From Shewanella sp. KX20019 (GTDB taxonomy: Bacteria > Pseudomonadota > Gammaproteobacteria > Enterobacterales > Shewanellaceae), in assembly GCF_016757755.1 (NCBI RefSeq), contig NZ_CP068437.1, forward strand, positions 4,712,001 through 4,776,000: 64,000 nt of DNA, given 5' to 3'. The notes under the pieces are model-generated. The model worked only from the letters and a program-made list of their open reading frames with translations, did no database searches and was not told the origin of the DNA. Positions within the stretch are counted from its first letter, which is position 1. Every line of letters starts with the position of its first letter. A program made the position numbers and the translations under genes. Below are positions 25,808 to 35,389 of the stretch, piece after piece.

Positions 25808-27004
25808 CTAAAATGCCTCATTAACATTGAAATAAAAACCGCTGTCACCATCACCCCACGCCATATCTAAGCGCAAATTCACTCTTGGTTTAACTTCAAA
25901 GCGATAACCCACCCCGCCGTTAGGCAATATTTTACCAGCATCAAACTCACTAACATCAGCTGCGATTACGCCAGCGCCACCCCAGAACACCATGCCATGT
26001 CGACCGGGAAGATTGAGTCGATACTCCACTTGAGTCATCAACATCTGCTTATCCCGATAGCGCCCAGATGTGTAGCCACGCAGTAAGTCACCACCGCCAG
26101 CCTTTGATAACTGATCCCAAGGCACATCTCCAGAAGTAAAACGGCCTCGAACCTGCCAGGCTAAGATATCTTCGCCACGGCCGGTTTTCATGTATTCGCT
26201 ATAGAGCGCGTTGTACACATCAAAGTCGGTTTTACTGCCAAGATATTGTCGATAAAAAGCGGCGTCAATTTCTAAAATACGTCCTGATTGCGGGTTTAAT
26301 ACGTTGTCTCTAGTATCATGATTTAGCAGCAGGTTAACCCCGACACTACGCGAACTATGTTCAAGAGCCTCAGTATCAACCGTTGAGTCCAGCGGGTTTA
26401 TATCATCGGCGCTGGCATAGCTAAAATCAAAGCCAATGCCCACAAAACTGCTCGGGCTCATTCGCTGTAACAACATAGGGTTAATCGATACTATTCGCTG
26501 GTTATACTCGACACGGTTAATGTCGGCATGGTTACTGTCATAACCGACACCGTAAAACACATCGGGTGCATCATAGAACTCGGCATTAAGGTAGAAGCGC
26601 TGCTTGTCTTGATTGATAAAGGTCTTATTGGCAATCGCAACCCCTAATGCACCATTGGTTGAGGCCAGACCATTAATCACCAAAGATGACAGTTGACTCA
26701 CCTCATCATCGGGATCAACTTGGTACAAACCGACCGCAGAGATCCCCACCCCGAGATCCATCTCTGGATTATAAAAGGGTCCCGGCAGATAGCTAAAATC
26801 GATCAGCTTATCGGGGTTAAACTCACCATCAGCGCCTAGGGTTTGTAAGAAATCCTCCAACCAACCCTGAGACACGTCATCATCTTGTGCTTGGACAGCC
26901 TCTATTGGATCTGTCGACTCCGTGGCTGCAACGTAGGGCGCTTTGAGCATACCCGTTAAAACAAGACTTAGAATTAGCGTTTTAGCGATATTGCCGCCAG
27001 TCAT
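25808..27004 (-). CDS. BamA/TamA-type surface antigen barrel without POTRA domains
   Basis: A 398-residue protein: signal peptide, an acidic spacer (about 30-60) and a barrel of the bacterial surface antigen (Omp85 C-terminal) type. Typical parts are LLNHDTRDNVLNPQSGRILE, the GGGDLLRGYTSGRYRDK segment (the conserved RGY of lid loop 6) and the C-terminal GVGYRFEVKPRVNLRLDMA, ending NVNEAF. There are no obvious POTRA repeats. It is the last gene of a four-gene minus-strand operon; its ATG overlaps the preceding stop by 4 bases. Role probably in outer-membrane secretion or lipid handling. Confidence 0.8.
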   Translation of the reverse strand: MTGGNIAKTLILSLVLTGMLKAPYVAATESTDPIEAVQAQDDDVSQGWLEDFLQTLGADGEFNPDKLIDFSYLPGPFYNPEMDLGVGISAVGLYQVDPDDEVSQLSSLVINGLASTNGALGVAIANKTFINQDKQRFYLNAEFYDAPDVFYGVGYDSNHADINRVEYNQRIVSINPMLLQRMSPSSFVGIGFDFSYASADDINPLDSTVDTEALEHSSRSVGVNLLLNHDTRDNVLNPQSGRILEIDAAFYRQYLGSKTDFDVYNALYSEYMKTGRGEDILAWQVRGRFTSGDVPWDQLSKAGGGDLLRGYTSGRYRDKQMLMTQVEYRLNLPGRHGMVFWGGAGVIAADVSEFDAGKILPNGGVGYRFEVKPRVNLRLDMAWGDGDSGFYFNVNEAF

Positions 27005-28311
27005 GGTTGTACCTCTAACTCAGTAAGGTAGCTAGCCCGCTGCTGAATATGCTGCTGTAATTCAATTGAATCTTGTATTTGGTTGTACTCGCTGATGCGA
27101 TAAAAATCAGCTTGAGTAAATCCATTACGCCATAGCGACTCCGGGATATGACTAAAGCTGGCAGTGAATTTATCCGCCACCAGCAGTTTTTGCTGAGCAA
27201 TAGCATCAATGTCTATCCCATGAAGGGTGTTACTCAGGGCTAAGTGGTGCGGCTCAACATCCGCTTCATAAAGTTCGGCAATCTCGTTCCATTTAACATG
27301 GGAGCTCGCTAAGGCTTTTGGTACTAGATAAGGGGACTGTTTATCACCTAACGCATAATGGCGTTTGAGTAGCATAAACTTGCTCGGCAAGGGTTGCTTT
27401 GAATCCCACCATACACCATCAATGACGTCAAATAGCGCATTGGTTTGTTCGATAGCAACAGGCTCTAACCAAGTGAGTGTCGCTGCGAGCCATTGGGTCA
27501 TATGTTGGTTATATAGCTCTTTATTCATCGCTAGATTATTGTTCAGCAAGGCTAATGCGATTTTGGCGCCCAACATATTGGAGTAAAGATCTTCAGGTGA
27601 ATAGGCCGATACAGCTTCAGACCAGGGTGCCCAACTGCGATAGCCGTGCCACTGTGCTATTTCATGGGCTTCAGCCATAGAATAAGCCAAGCGCACCGAT
27701 ATGGCCGCAGCAAGTTCCCAGCGCTGAGCGGCTGTTAAACCTGAGGTATCAAAGGCTTTGAGCTCTATGCTGCGCGGACCAATTTCATCAGGCAGCAGGA
27801 TACTTTGTGGCAAACCCAGTTGCGGAAAGATTCGATAGAACAGGGCAATAGCATTATCCGCAGTATCGCGAACATGGGCTAGATCGATAAAGCCACCGCG
27901 CAGGGTGTAAATTTGGCCATTATTCTCGCCACCACGGCTACCATTAGGCGCATCTTTTTGGTAGCTAAAGGTCCCCGCCTCAAACGCGTGCGGTCCAACA
28001 CTGTCGACCGCTAGCGTATTAGCATAACGAAAGAAGGGGACAGACAATGAGCCCACTTGGACTTTCTGTGCATTGCCAAAAGCGCAGCATGGGCGAACGT
28101 CTTCAGGCATGCGCACTAACGGCAAATCTTGCAACACAACGTCCCCCATCAACAACGGGTCTGGCTCATTATCTAGCGCGGCAGCGATCGCAATATCACT
28201 CGGTAAAGCGCGTACTTGCCAGTCAGGACTACTACACGCGCCAAGCAGCAATACACTCATCACCACGGCAACACTTTGCCTCATTAACAAAGCTAAGTTA
28301 GCTATCATCAT
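27001..28311 (-). CDS. DUF4056-family lipoprotein
   Basis: A 436-residue protein with a lipobox (LLGAC at about residue 26). The body resembles DUF4056: RPCCAFGNAQ, then GGFIDLAHVRDTADN and SMAEAHEIAQWHGYRSW. His/Glu/Asp-rich blocks such as LAHVRDTAD and AEAHEIAQWHG look like a metal or catalytic centre, but no activity is known to me. Overlapping ATGs on both sides (4 bases each) tie it to the alpha/beta hydrolase upstream and the Omp85-like barrel downstream. Confidence 0.75.
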   Translation of the reverse strand: MMIANLALLMRQSVAVVMSVLLLGACSSPDWQVRALPSDIAIAAALDNEPDPLLMGDVVLQDLPLVRMPEDVRPCCAFGNAQKVQVGSLSVPFFRYANTLAVDSVGPHAFEAGTFSYQKDAPNGSRGGENNGQIYTLRGGFIDLAHVRDTADNAIALFYRIFPQLGLPQSILLPDEIGPRSIELKAFDTSGLTAAQRWELAAAISVRLAYSMAEAHEIAQWHGYRSWAPWSEAVSAYSPEDLYSNMLGAKIALALLNNNLAMNKELYNQHMTQWLAATLTWLEPVAIEQTNALFDVIDGVWWDSKQPLPSKFMLLKRHYALGDKQSPYLVPKALASSHVKWNEIAELYEADVEPHHLALSNTLHGIDIDAIAQQKLLVADKFTASFSHIPESLWRNGFTQADFYRISEYNQIQDSIELQQHIQQRASYLTELEVQP

Positions 28312-29216
28312 TGTACAAACGCCCTAACGGCTTGGCTTATGAGCTCTGGATAATCATTGCTAAGTCCATGAGCACCCTTTGGGATCACCATAATCGGGGC
28401 ATTTAGATAGTTAGCCAGTTGGATCCCCGATGCTAAGGGAAATACTTGATCACGCTCGCCCCAGATAAGCATGCTCGGCGGTAACGACGCTGTCGAAACA
28501 GTTGTGGCTATACGGTCCCTATCGGCCGGTAAACTATCAATAAGCACCTGTTTTTCATTATGATACCCAGCAAAATACTGAGCATATATTGCTGCATCGA
28601 TAAATGCGGGATACCAAGGAAAGTCGATAAACGTCGCATTGAGTAAACGGCGCATCTCGGTGGCATTTTTCGGCACAAAGATGTCAGTGGCGCTCTCAAC
28701 AGCAAAGCGTTGATTCAACTCCTCGAGATCAGCATCAGAAAACAGCACCCCAGGGCTGGCTAGCAACACGGCCTTTTCGACCCTAGGCTCGTTAATCATC
28801 AAGTCAAAAGTGACAAAGCCACCGTAGGAGATCCCCACGACATTGACCTTGTCAACATTAAGCGCATCAATAAGCTGGCGAACTGCTTGCGACTGAGTCG
28901 CGAGACTTGGAGTAGCCTCACTAACAGAGTCACCAAACCAGGCTAAATCTGCGGCGATGACCTGATAATCCTGACTCAGGTCAAGCATCACTTGCTGCCA
29001 ACTAGTGACTGCGGTGCCGCCAAAGCCATGGATAAGCAGCACTGTTTTACCTTGCCCTGCTTGCCAATAATTGAGCTTGCCACCCTCTGCTAGCGTGAGT
29101 TGCTGCTGTACAAAACCCACTTTTTTTAGTGCTGTTTTTTCACTTGAATCAACCATCTCGACGATTGAGCAACCACTGATAAATAGCATGCTGAGCATTA
29201 GATAAATAGATCGCAT
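28308..29216 (-). CDS. alpha/beta-hydrolase lipoprotein
   Basis: A 302-residue lipoprotein (lipobox ISGC at about 16). The hydrolase fold has the oxyanion motif HGFGGTA, the nucleophile elbow GISYGG (Ser), the acid in WGERDQVF and the catalytic His in KGAHGLSND, so the triad is complete. The substrate is unknown; esterase or lipase activity in the periplasm is likely. It is co-transcribed with DUF4056 and the Omp85-type barrel, which suggests a joint envelope lipid or secreted-substrate task. Confidence 0.85.
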   Translation of the reverse strand: MRSIYLMLSMLFISGCSIVEMVDSSEKTALKKVGFVQQQLTLAEGGKLNYWQAGQGKTVLLIHGFGGTAVTSWQQVMLDLSQDYQVIAADLAWFGDSVSEATPSLATQSQAVRQLIDALNVDKVNVVGISYGGFVTFDLMINEPRVEKAVLLASPGVLFSDADLEELNQRFAVESATDIFVPKNATEMRRLLNATFIDFPWYPAFIDAAIYAQYFAGYHNEKQVLIDSLPADRDRIATTVSTASLPPSMLIWGERDQVFPLASGIQLANYLNAPIMVIPKGAHGLSNDYPELISQAVRAFVQ

Positions 29217-29257
29217 AATTCCCCCGGAACGCCTTATAAAACTTCCGATTAAATGTC

Positions 29258-30145
29258 CTAAAAGCGGTAACCTAAGCTCATCATAAAGCTCGTTCGTGTG
29301 CCAAATCCCAGCTCCATCAATAGGTCGATATTTTTAGTCACCCCTATTTGGCCACCAATCAGGCCATTCCATTTGTCTTCGAGGTGTTGGTTAACCTCAA
29401 ATTTGGCATTGCCTAGTGGAATACCGATATCTCGCAGGTAACCGCTAAACGTTTGTTCGACATTTTGGTACATAGCCCCGACCCAAACTTGAATATCGTG
29501 CTGGTTATAACTCGTTCTGTAGCCTGCGCGAGGCGAGACGACGATGCTGCTGATCTCGCCATCTAGAATATCCAAATTAGTATTGGTGTAATTTACATCC
29601 AACAGTGCAAACCAATTGCCAATGCCTCCCACTAGCGTGCCGCCCACGCCATAGGTCGTGCCTTTAAAGTTGAGTTCAAAATCGAAAGGATCGCTAATGC
29701 TACTGCAGGGATTGACCGTACATGCCAGTGGCGGCAGTAACGACGACCAGTCAGCTTCAAGCTGCACATTTGCCACACTGCTGCCTTTGGTATGCCCTAG
29801 TACCCCGTACAAATTTAAAAATGGCAGCACCCATGCATCCGCTCGAAAGGTGATGGTTTCTGAATCTTGCAGCGCTTCACTGCCGGTTATGCTGAGCAGA
29901 TCATCTAGGCCACCCAGCCCAGAAAAGGCTACTGAATCGACAATTAAAGGTTGCTCCATCGACATATAGTTGAAGCTAAAGCCAAACGGTTTAGGCAGTT
30001 CATGACCCAAATCGATGGCTTCTTGTGCCCAAATTGGAAAGGTGCGGTCGTAACGCACTGTATGTGGCTCTCGCTCGATAGCGTGAACCGGTGTAATACA
30101 ATACAGCATGACGAATATAGCCATGATTTTTACAATATTAAGCAT
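29258..30145 (-). CDS. predicted outer-membrane beta-barrel protein
   Basis: A 295-residue protein with a signal peptide (ending VHA) and amphipathic strands ending in MMSLGYRF, a C-terminal aromatic residue as in outer-membrane proteins. Two cysteines (TVNPCSSIS and LACTV) may be bridged. I recognise no named family. It is first in the minus-strand operon that continues with the hydrolase, DUF4056 and Omp85-like genes, 41 bases upstream of the next. Confidence 0.7.
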   Translation of the reverse strand: MLNIVKIMAIFVMLYCITPVHAIEREPHTVRYDRTFPIWAQEAIDLGHELPKPFGFSFNYMSMEQPLIVDSVAFSGLGGLDDLLSITGSEALQDSETITFRADAWVLPFLNLYGVLGHTKGSSVANVQLEADWSSLLPPLACTVNPCSSISDPFDFELNFKGTTYGVGGTLVGGIGNWFALLDVNYTNTNLDILDGEISSIVVSPRAGYRTSYNQHDIQVWVGAMYQNVEQTFSGYLRDIGIPLGNAKFEVNQHLEDKWNGLIGGQIGVTKNIDLLMELGFGTRTSFMMSLGYRF

Positions 30146-30721
30146 GTATAGGTTGAGCCTTTACTGGATAAGAATGGACTAAATGTTGTTTCATTGAAGG
30201 TCGCGCATAGATTAACTAAGACGAGGCAATACATTAGCGAAGCGTAATTATTGCGCACTAATCTGAAACAAATCTGAAGTGAAAACGATTACAGAAAATC
30301 ATTAGAGTAAAGAGTCTAACTTTAAAGTGGCATTTTTGAACAAGATTAACCGCTCAAGCGTAGATAGGTGACTTGCGGAATAATTAAGCGTTTAGCTCAA
30401 AATGAAGCGGATATATTTAAATTTACTTAAAGCTGAGCATGCAATAAAAGGGGAACTGTTGCCTAAAACCCTTAAATTAAAGTTGCCATTAAGCGACGGC
30501 TGCTACAAATTAAAAATAACGCCTTAAAATATTAACCCACTATATATCAGTAAATTAACAGTATTGCGTTCCATTACATATAGCCAAAATAGAAAATTCG
30601 GCGATCGCTAATACCATTCAGTTATTATTCAGCTAGCCTCCCCTACTATAGCTCCAACGAAACGAAACAGCCCGATTGGCGATGAGCACAATCAAACATT
30701 TTTTAGTGTGGGAGCACAAAC
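30146..30721. other. intergenic region, AT-rich, divergent promoters
   Basis: About 575 bases between two divergent outer-membrane protein genes. It must carry both promoters. I see no RNA gene, repeat or clear operator. GGGAGC precedes the plus-strand ATG. Confidence 0.35.
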
Positions 30722-31354
30722 ATGAAAACTAAATCACTTATCTTAGCGTCAGTAATCGCAACCGTAATTTCAGCACCAACAATGGCAGCAGACTGGTTTA
30801 TTGGTGGCGGTGTTGGCGCACAGCAAAACTCATATAAAGGTTCAACTACGACTGAAGTAACGGTTGACCCAGGGTTTAACAGCCAAACTGAACATTGGTC
30901 AACATCTGAAGATAATGCAGTTTACGAACTAAGAGCGGGTGTTTACTTAAATGACAATAACCGTGTATACGGTACTTATTCTTACAACTCAGATGATTTT
31001 GCTAAGCAGCAAAGTTTCTTGATGTCTTACGATTACTTAGTTGGACTAGGCGACAGCAACAAAGTTAACTGGTTTATTGGTGCAACAGCCGGTGTTAATC
31101 ACGTCAGCCCAGAAACTGCACTTGCTAGCTCAAGCAACAACTTTGTCTGGGGTGGCCAAACTGGTATTATGTACAAGATCAATGACAGTCTAAGCACAGA
31201 AATTGGTTACCGTTACCTTAAGCAGGATTATGATGCATCAGCATCTATGACAGTTCAGCCTCCAATGGAAGGCGCTATTGGTAGCACAGTAACAGAGACT
31301 GCATCACTCAATGATAGCCAGCAACTATACCTATCTATCGACTACCGCTTCTAA
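30722..31354 (+). CDS. small outer-membrane beta-barrel protein
   Basis: A 210-residue protein with a signal peptide (1-22, TMAAD) and an eight-strand-like barrel of the OMP_b-brl type: WFIGGGVGAQQNSYKG, YELRAGVYLNDNNRVYGTYS, WFIGATAGVNH, LSTEIGYRYLKQDYD and a terminal LYLSIDYRF. No transport or enzymatic signature. Monocistronic, closed by a strong terminator. Function unknown; such proteins often stabilise the envelope or act as adhesins. Confidence 0.8.
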   Translation: MKTKSLILASVIATVISAPTMAADWFIGGGVGAQQNSYKGSTTTEVTVDPGFNSQTEHWSTSEDNAVYELRAGVYLNDNNRVYGTYSYNSDDFAKQQSFLMSYDYLVGLGDSNKVNWFIGATAGVNHVSPETALASSSNNFVWGGQTGIMYKINDSLSTEIGYRYLKQDYDASASMTVQPPMEGAIGSTVTETASLNDSQQLYLSIDYRF

Positions 31355-31401
31355 GCAAGTCGTTATATAGACCTTGCCTCACGCTAGCGCACGGGGCATA
31401 C

Positions 31402-31437
31402 AAAAAAACCAGCGATATACTATCGTTGGTTTTTTTG
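31402..31437 (+). terminator. intrinsic terminator after the small OMP gene
   Basis: The stem AAAAACCAGCGATA / TATCGTTGGTTTTT (one G-T pair) with a short loop and a T-run. Confidence 0.85.
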
Positions 31438-31614
31438 TATCTGCTATCTGTTGATACTTATCAACATTATGCTTCGACACTACCAACATCATATTCTCAG
31501 CCTCATCTGTCCGCTAGAAAACAGCGTCCCCATTAAAGCAATAGCAGAGTCATAATGTTTTCTAACTCCATATCTGCTATTTATATAGTAAATATCACTA
31601 AAGCGAGAATACAG

Positions 31615-32334
31615 ATGTGCGGTCGACTGAATGTTATCGATGATATATTTGTACAAGCATTGATGGAAGAACTGCGCATTAACAATAGCGACGAGATGCT
31701 ATTTTCTCGTTTTAAAATGCCGACCAATGATATCTCTATCGTCCGAGAACATAACGGCGAGCGCTCTTTGCAAACCGCCTCTTGGTGGCTGCTACAGCAA
31801 ACTACCTATGATGGCTTTAAGCCGAGTCGCTTTACTTCATTCAATACTCGCTTCGATAAACTCAATCAACCCAATAGCGCAGGCTTTAACGCCTTTAGAG
31901 AGAGCCGCTGCATTGTGATTGCCAAAGGCTTTGGTGAAACCGAGAAAAACGGCAGTAGCTATATTTATCATGATTTTGTCGCGGAAAATGCAGCCATCGC
32001 CTTTGGCGGTTTATACCGAGAATGGCAACACCCTAGAACGGGCGAAAGCCGCGTATCTTGCTCGATTATTACTAATCCTCCACATCCCGACTTATTGCCT
32101 TATCACAGCAAGGCAAGTCCAATGATTTTACCTAAAGATGAAGCCGTGATGGACGCTTGGTTGAGCCCTGAGAATCAACAGGTCGATATGTTTGATGAGC
32201 TATTAAAGCCCGCCCTTAGGCATGACTTTATTGCCCAACAGATAGATAAGCCCAGCCTACACAATGCGATCGGCAAGCCATCGAGATTAATCCCCAATGA
32301 CTTTCTAGCCAGTCAGTGCACCACCACTGAATAA
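31615..32334 (+). CDS. SRAP-domain abasic-site protein (YedK/HMCES type)
   Basis: A 239-residue protein beginning MCGR, with the catalytic Cys at position 2 as required in this family, where it forms a thiazolidine link with abasic sites in single-stranded DNA. Further family parts: NTRFDKL, AFRESRCIVIAKGF, the FGGLYREW segment and SCSIITNPPHPDLLPYHSKASPMIL, with the HxKxxPMI-like His. The start is set by the MCGR rule; an earlier in-frame ATG would bury the essential Cys. Single gene; protects stalled forks from abasic lesions. Confidence 0.9.
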   Translation: MCGRLNVIDDIFVQALMEELRINNSDEMLFSRFKMPTNDISIVREHNGERSLQTASWWLLQQTTYDGFKPSRFTSFNTRFDKLNQPNSAGFNAFRESRCIVIAKGFGETEKNGSSYIYHDFVAENAAIAFGGLYREWQHPRTGESRVSCSIITNPPHPDLLPYHSKASPMILPKDEAVMDAWLSPENQQVDMFDELLKPALRHDFIAQQIDKPSLHNAIGKPSRLIPNDFLASQCTTTE

Positions 32335-32377
32335 TCAAATTCACTAATCAAAACGGCTGCCGTTAGAGTAAGAGCCA

Positions 32378-33664
32378 CTACAGCGTTAGACCCCACATGT
32401 CGAATGTCTCTCGGCAAAGTTGCTCTCTAAAATCCGGATGGGCGATATCTATCAAGTCTCTTGCCCGCTCTCGTAATGACCTGCCTCTTAAATTAACGAT
32501 GCCATACTCGGTGACGACATAATGCACGTGGGCGCGAGTGGTCACCACTCCCGCTCCGGGAGATAACACGGTACTGATCCGCGAAACTGAACCGCGTGCA
32601 GCGGTGCTCGGTAGCGCTATCACCGAGCGTCCGCCCTCAGAAAGGCCTGCACCGCGGATAAAGTCCATCTGGCCACCCACTCCTGAATATATTCTGGTAC
32701 CCAGGGAATCAGCACAGATCTGTCCAGAGATATCCACTTGCAGCGCGGAGTTAATTGCCATGACATTGGGATTTTTACGGATGATAGACGTATCGTTGAC
32801 CTGCTCGATATCCATAAATATTACCGATGGATTATCATCGACATAGTCGTAGAGTCGCTGACTACCGAGGGCAAAGCCTGTGACTAGTTTACCTGGATGC
32901 ACCTTCTTACGACTGTTATTGATCACCCCAAGCTCGACTAAGTTAAGCACCCCATCTGAAAACAACTCGGTATGCACCCCGAGATCTTTATGCTCGGTTA
33001 AACAGGAAAGCACCGCATCAGGAATGGCGCCGATCCCCATCTGTAGGCAGTCACCGTCACGTACCAACTTCGCCACATTTTGGCCTATCGCGAGACTAAC
33101 CTCATCGCTTGCGGCTAATGGATGTTGTGGCAGCGGCATACTCTGCTCGTATACTGCGGCAAACTTATCATAATGGATAAAACCATCGCCATGGGTTCTC
33201 GGCATTTGCGGGTTTATATGGGCAATTATTTTACCCGCCACCTGACAAGCGGCCAATGTTGCTTCAACCGAGATCCCTAAAGAACAGATGCCATGTTTAT
33301 CAGGAGGTGAAACTTGAATGATGGCGGTATCTATTGGTTGCTCACCCGACCTAAATAACTTGGGGACTTCAGACAGAAAAATAGGCACGTAATCCGCATC
33401 TCCCTGCTGTAATAGCAAGCGTGTAGGCAAACCACCAAAGAAACAGCGATGCCGCAGGTGTCCCTTGAGCTTCTCATCGCTCAGCGATTCTGCGCATTCA
33501 GTGTGCAACTGCAATAGGGTCAAGTCTTGTTTGGTTAATGCATGCTCTGCAAGTGCGTTGAGCAGTAGGGTCGGAGTCGCCCCCATTGAGTGAGTCCATA
33601 GCGTCTCACCACTCTGAATTAAAGACACAGCTTCTAAAGCAGTACTACAGATAATTGGCGCCAT
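32378..33664 (-). CDS. acetyl-CoA hydrolase/transferase family protein
   Basis: A 428-residue CoA-transferase of the 4-hydroxybutyrate/acetyl-CoA hydrolase group. Two halves are visible: an N-terminal domain (IQSGETLWTHSMGATPTLLL, QVSPPDKHGICSLGISVEA) and a C-terminal one (AINSALQVDISGQICADSLG, GVGGQMDFIRGAGLSEGG, VTEYGIVNLRGRSLRERA). HTELFSDG may hold the catalytic Glu. It moves CoA between acyl groups or hydrolyses acyl-CoA; the exact acyl partner is unknown. Monocistronic, divergent from the dms region. Confidence 0.85.
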   Translation of the reverse strand: MAPIICSTALEAVSLIQSGETLWTHSMGATPTLLLNALAEHALTKQDLTLLQLHTECAESLSDEKLKGHLRHRCFFGGLPTRLLLQQGDADYVPIFLSEVPKLFRSGEQPIDTAIIQVSPPDKHGICSLGISVEATLAACQVAGKIIAHINPQMPRTHGDGFIHYDKFAAVYEQSMPLPQHPLAASDEVSLAIGQNVAKLVRDGDCLQMGIGAIPDAVLSCLTEHKDLGVHTELFSDGVLNLVELGVINNSRKKVHPGKLVTGFALGSQRLYDYVDDNPSVIFMDIEQVNDTSIIRKNPNVMAINSALQVDISGQICADSLGTRIYSGVGGQMDFIRGAGLSEGGRSVIALPSTAARGSVSRISTVLSPGAGVVTTRAHVHYVVTEYGIVNLRGRSLRERARDLIDIAHPDFREQLCRETFDMWGLTL

Positions 33665-34420
33665 TAAAGATACCTAATGTGATTATTATGTCGGCAGTGT
33701 ATGAGGTTAGAGCGTTGATTAACAGCGATTAGCTATGTCAGTTAACGATGGTTTGATCTTAAACAACTCAGCCCATATATGTATAACGGAGGCCATTCTG
33801 AACACCTCCGCCTAGCGCTGTAATCTACAACCCTCCAATACAAGACTAATGTAGGCTAATCATTGTTGTAATAAACGCAATTTGCCCATCATTTAAATGA
33901 GATTAGATCACCTAGTGATTGGCGAAGACCGATAATAAAATCATATAAAAACCCTTAAACCAGACAAAGAGTAATGATTATCAATTGAGCTTTTGAAGAA
34001 ATATTAATTTTTATGAAAACTTATTAATGGTTATATTAAAAGTTATTAACGAATAGACTTTAATATATAAACATATGAACAAAAACCATAGTCATTAATA
34101 TTAATTCACACTTCAAACAATGCACATGAAATAAGTGCAAAGCATTTAAGTAAATATAATCAGAACCAATACGAACAACAATAACCACAATAAAAACAAA
34201 GAGCTATATCAAACCTAAAACTCAGCAGATTTAATAAGCCCGCCATCTAACAGAGACTACTAAATAAAGATCACGATCACGTATAAATTATTTTTAAATC
34301 AAAAATCACAACTCCAACCATACCTATTTAGTAATAGTTGCACATTCAAACTACAATTCACCTGCAAAATAATTAACATAAAAAACACCAAACCATAAAA
34401 TATTTAACTGTAAGGCCAAG
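33665..34420. promoter_or_regulatory. long AT-rich upstream region of the dms operon
   Basis: A 756-base stretch with no supported gene, much richer in A+T than the flanks from about 33,900 on. It must include the dms promoter. ATCACGATCACG (34270-34281) is a suggestive direct repeat, but no consensus CRP or FNR site could be fixed by eye. Confidence 0.35.
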
Positions 34421-35374
34421 ATGATGAACAAATGTATTTTCACTAAATTACTTTGTGGGATATTCGCTTTCGCGTGTTTATCTCTCTCAGTTCAGGCGGC
34501 CCCCTGGAACCAACTCACTGGTGAACAACTGGAACAGCAACTGGCGGAGAAATTTGCTCAGGGTAAATACTCCAAGAAAGGTGCCGACTCCTGCCTGATG
34601 TGTCATAAGAAAAATGACAAGGTCATGGCGATATTCGATGGTGTACACGGCAACCCAAGCCAAGCGAATTCGCCTATGGCGGGTCTGCAGTGTGAAGCCT
34701 GTCATGGTCCATTAGGCAAGCACAATAAGGGCGGTAAGGAGCCGATGATCGCCTTTGGCAAAGAGAGCAAGCTGCCAGCACAGAGTCAGAACAGTGTTTG
34801 CCTGGGATGCCATAACGATCCTAAGCAGATGGCATGGCATAGCAGCAGCCACAATTTAGACGAGGTGGCCTGCAGCGATTGTCATAATATCCACACCGAC
34901 AAAGATCCGGTAATGGATCAGCTCACGGTCAATGACACCTGCACCTCCTGCCACACTCAGCAAAAATCTGACATGAATAAGCGCTCATCCCATCCGATGA
35001 AATGGGATCGAATGACCTGTATCGATTGCCATAACCCACATGGATCCATGAGTGAAAGCGCACTAAACCACACCACAGTCAATGACACCTGCTATAGCTG
35101 TCATGGCGAGAAACGTGGCCCCGTTTTATGGGAACATGCGCCGGTTACTGAAAATTGTGCCAACTGCCATAACCCCCATGGCAGCGTTAATGAAGCCATG
35201 CTCACTCACAGAGCACCACAACTATGTCAGCAATGCCATATGGACGATGGCCATGCAAGCCGTGCCGTACAGCAAGGCGGAAGTGACGCCTTTGGTGCCG
35301 GTAAGAGCTGCCTCAACTGCCATAGCCAGATCCATGGCTCCAATCACCCAGCCGGCAGCAAGCTGCAGCGCTAA
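34421..35374 (+). CDS. dmsE: decaheme cytochrome c of the DMSO reductase pathway (MtrA/DmsE family)
   Basis: A 317-residue periplasmic protein: signal peptide (ending VQA) and exactly ten CxxCH motifs (CLMCH, CEACH, CLGCH, CSDCH, CTSCH, CIDCH, CYSCH, CANCH, CQQCH, CLNCH), the MtrA/DmsE pattern. In Shewanella it sits inside an MtrB-like barrel and passes electrons from the periplasmic pool through the outer membrane. It is first of six genes in the order dmsE-F-A-B-G-H, which sets the assignment to DMSO rather than metal respiration. Confidence 0.92.
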   Translation: MMNKCIFTKLLCGIFAFACLSLSVQAAPWNQLTGEQLEQQLAEKFAQGKYSKKGADSCLMCHKKNDKVMAIFDGVHGNPSQANSPMAGLQCEACHGPLGKHNKGGKEPMIAFGKESKLPAQSQNSVCLGCHNDPKQMAWHSSSHNLDEVACSDCHNIHTDKDPVMDQLTVNDTCTSCHTQQKSDMNKRSSHPMKWDRMTCIDCHNPHGSMSESALNHTTVNDTCYSCHGEKRGPVLWEHAPVTENCANCHNPHGSVNEAMLTHRAPQLCQQCHMDDGHASRAVQQGGSDAFGAGKSCLNCHSQIHGSNHPAGSKLQR

Positions 35375-35389
35375 TCAGGAGTAACTCAA

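Noticed and set aside
32538..33173. Two plus-strand ORFs inside the CoA-transferase gene
   Set aside because: Antisense shadows of a well-supported minus-strand gene.
32378..33664. A Gln in NSALQVDI read as loss of the catalytic Glu of the CoA-transferase
   Set aside because: The catalytic Glu is more likely in HTELFSDG, which is intact; I cannot fix the site without an alignment.
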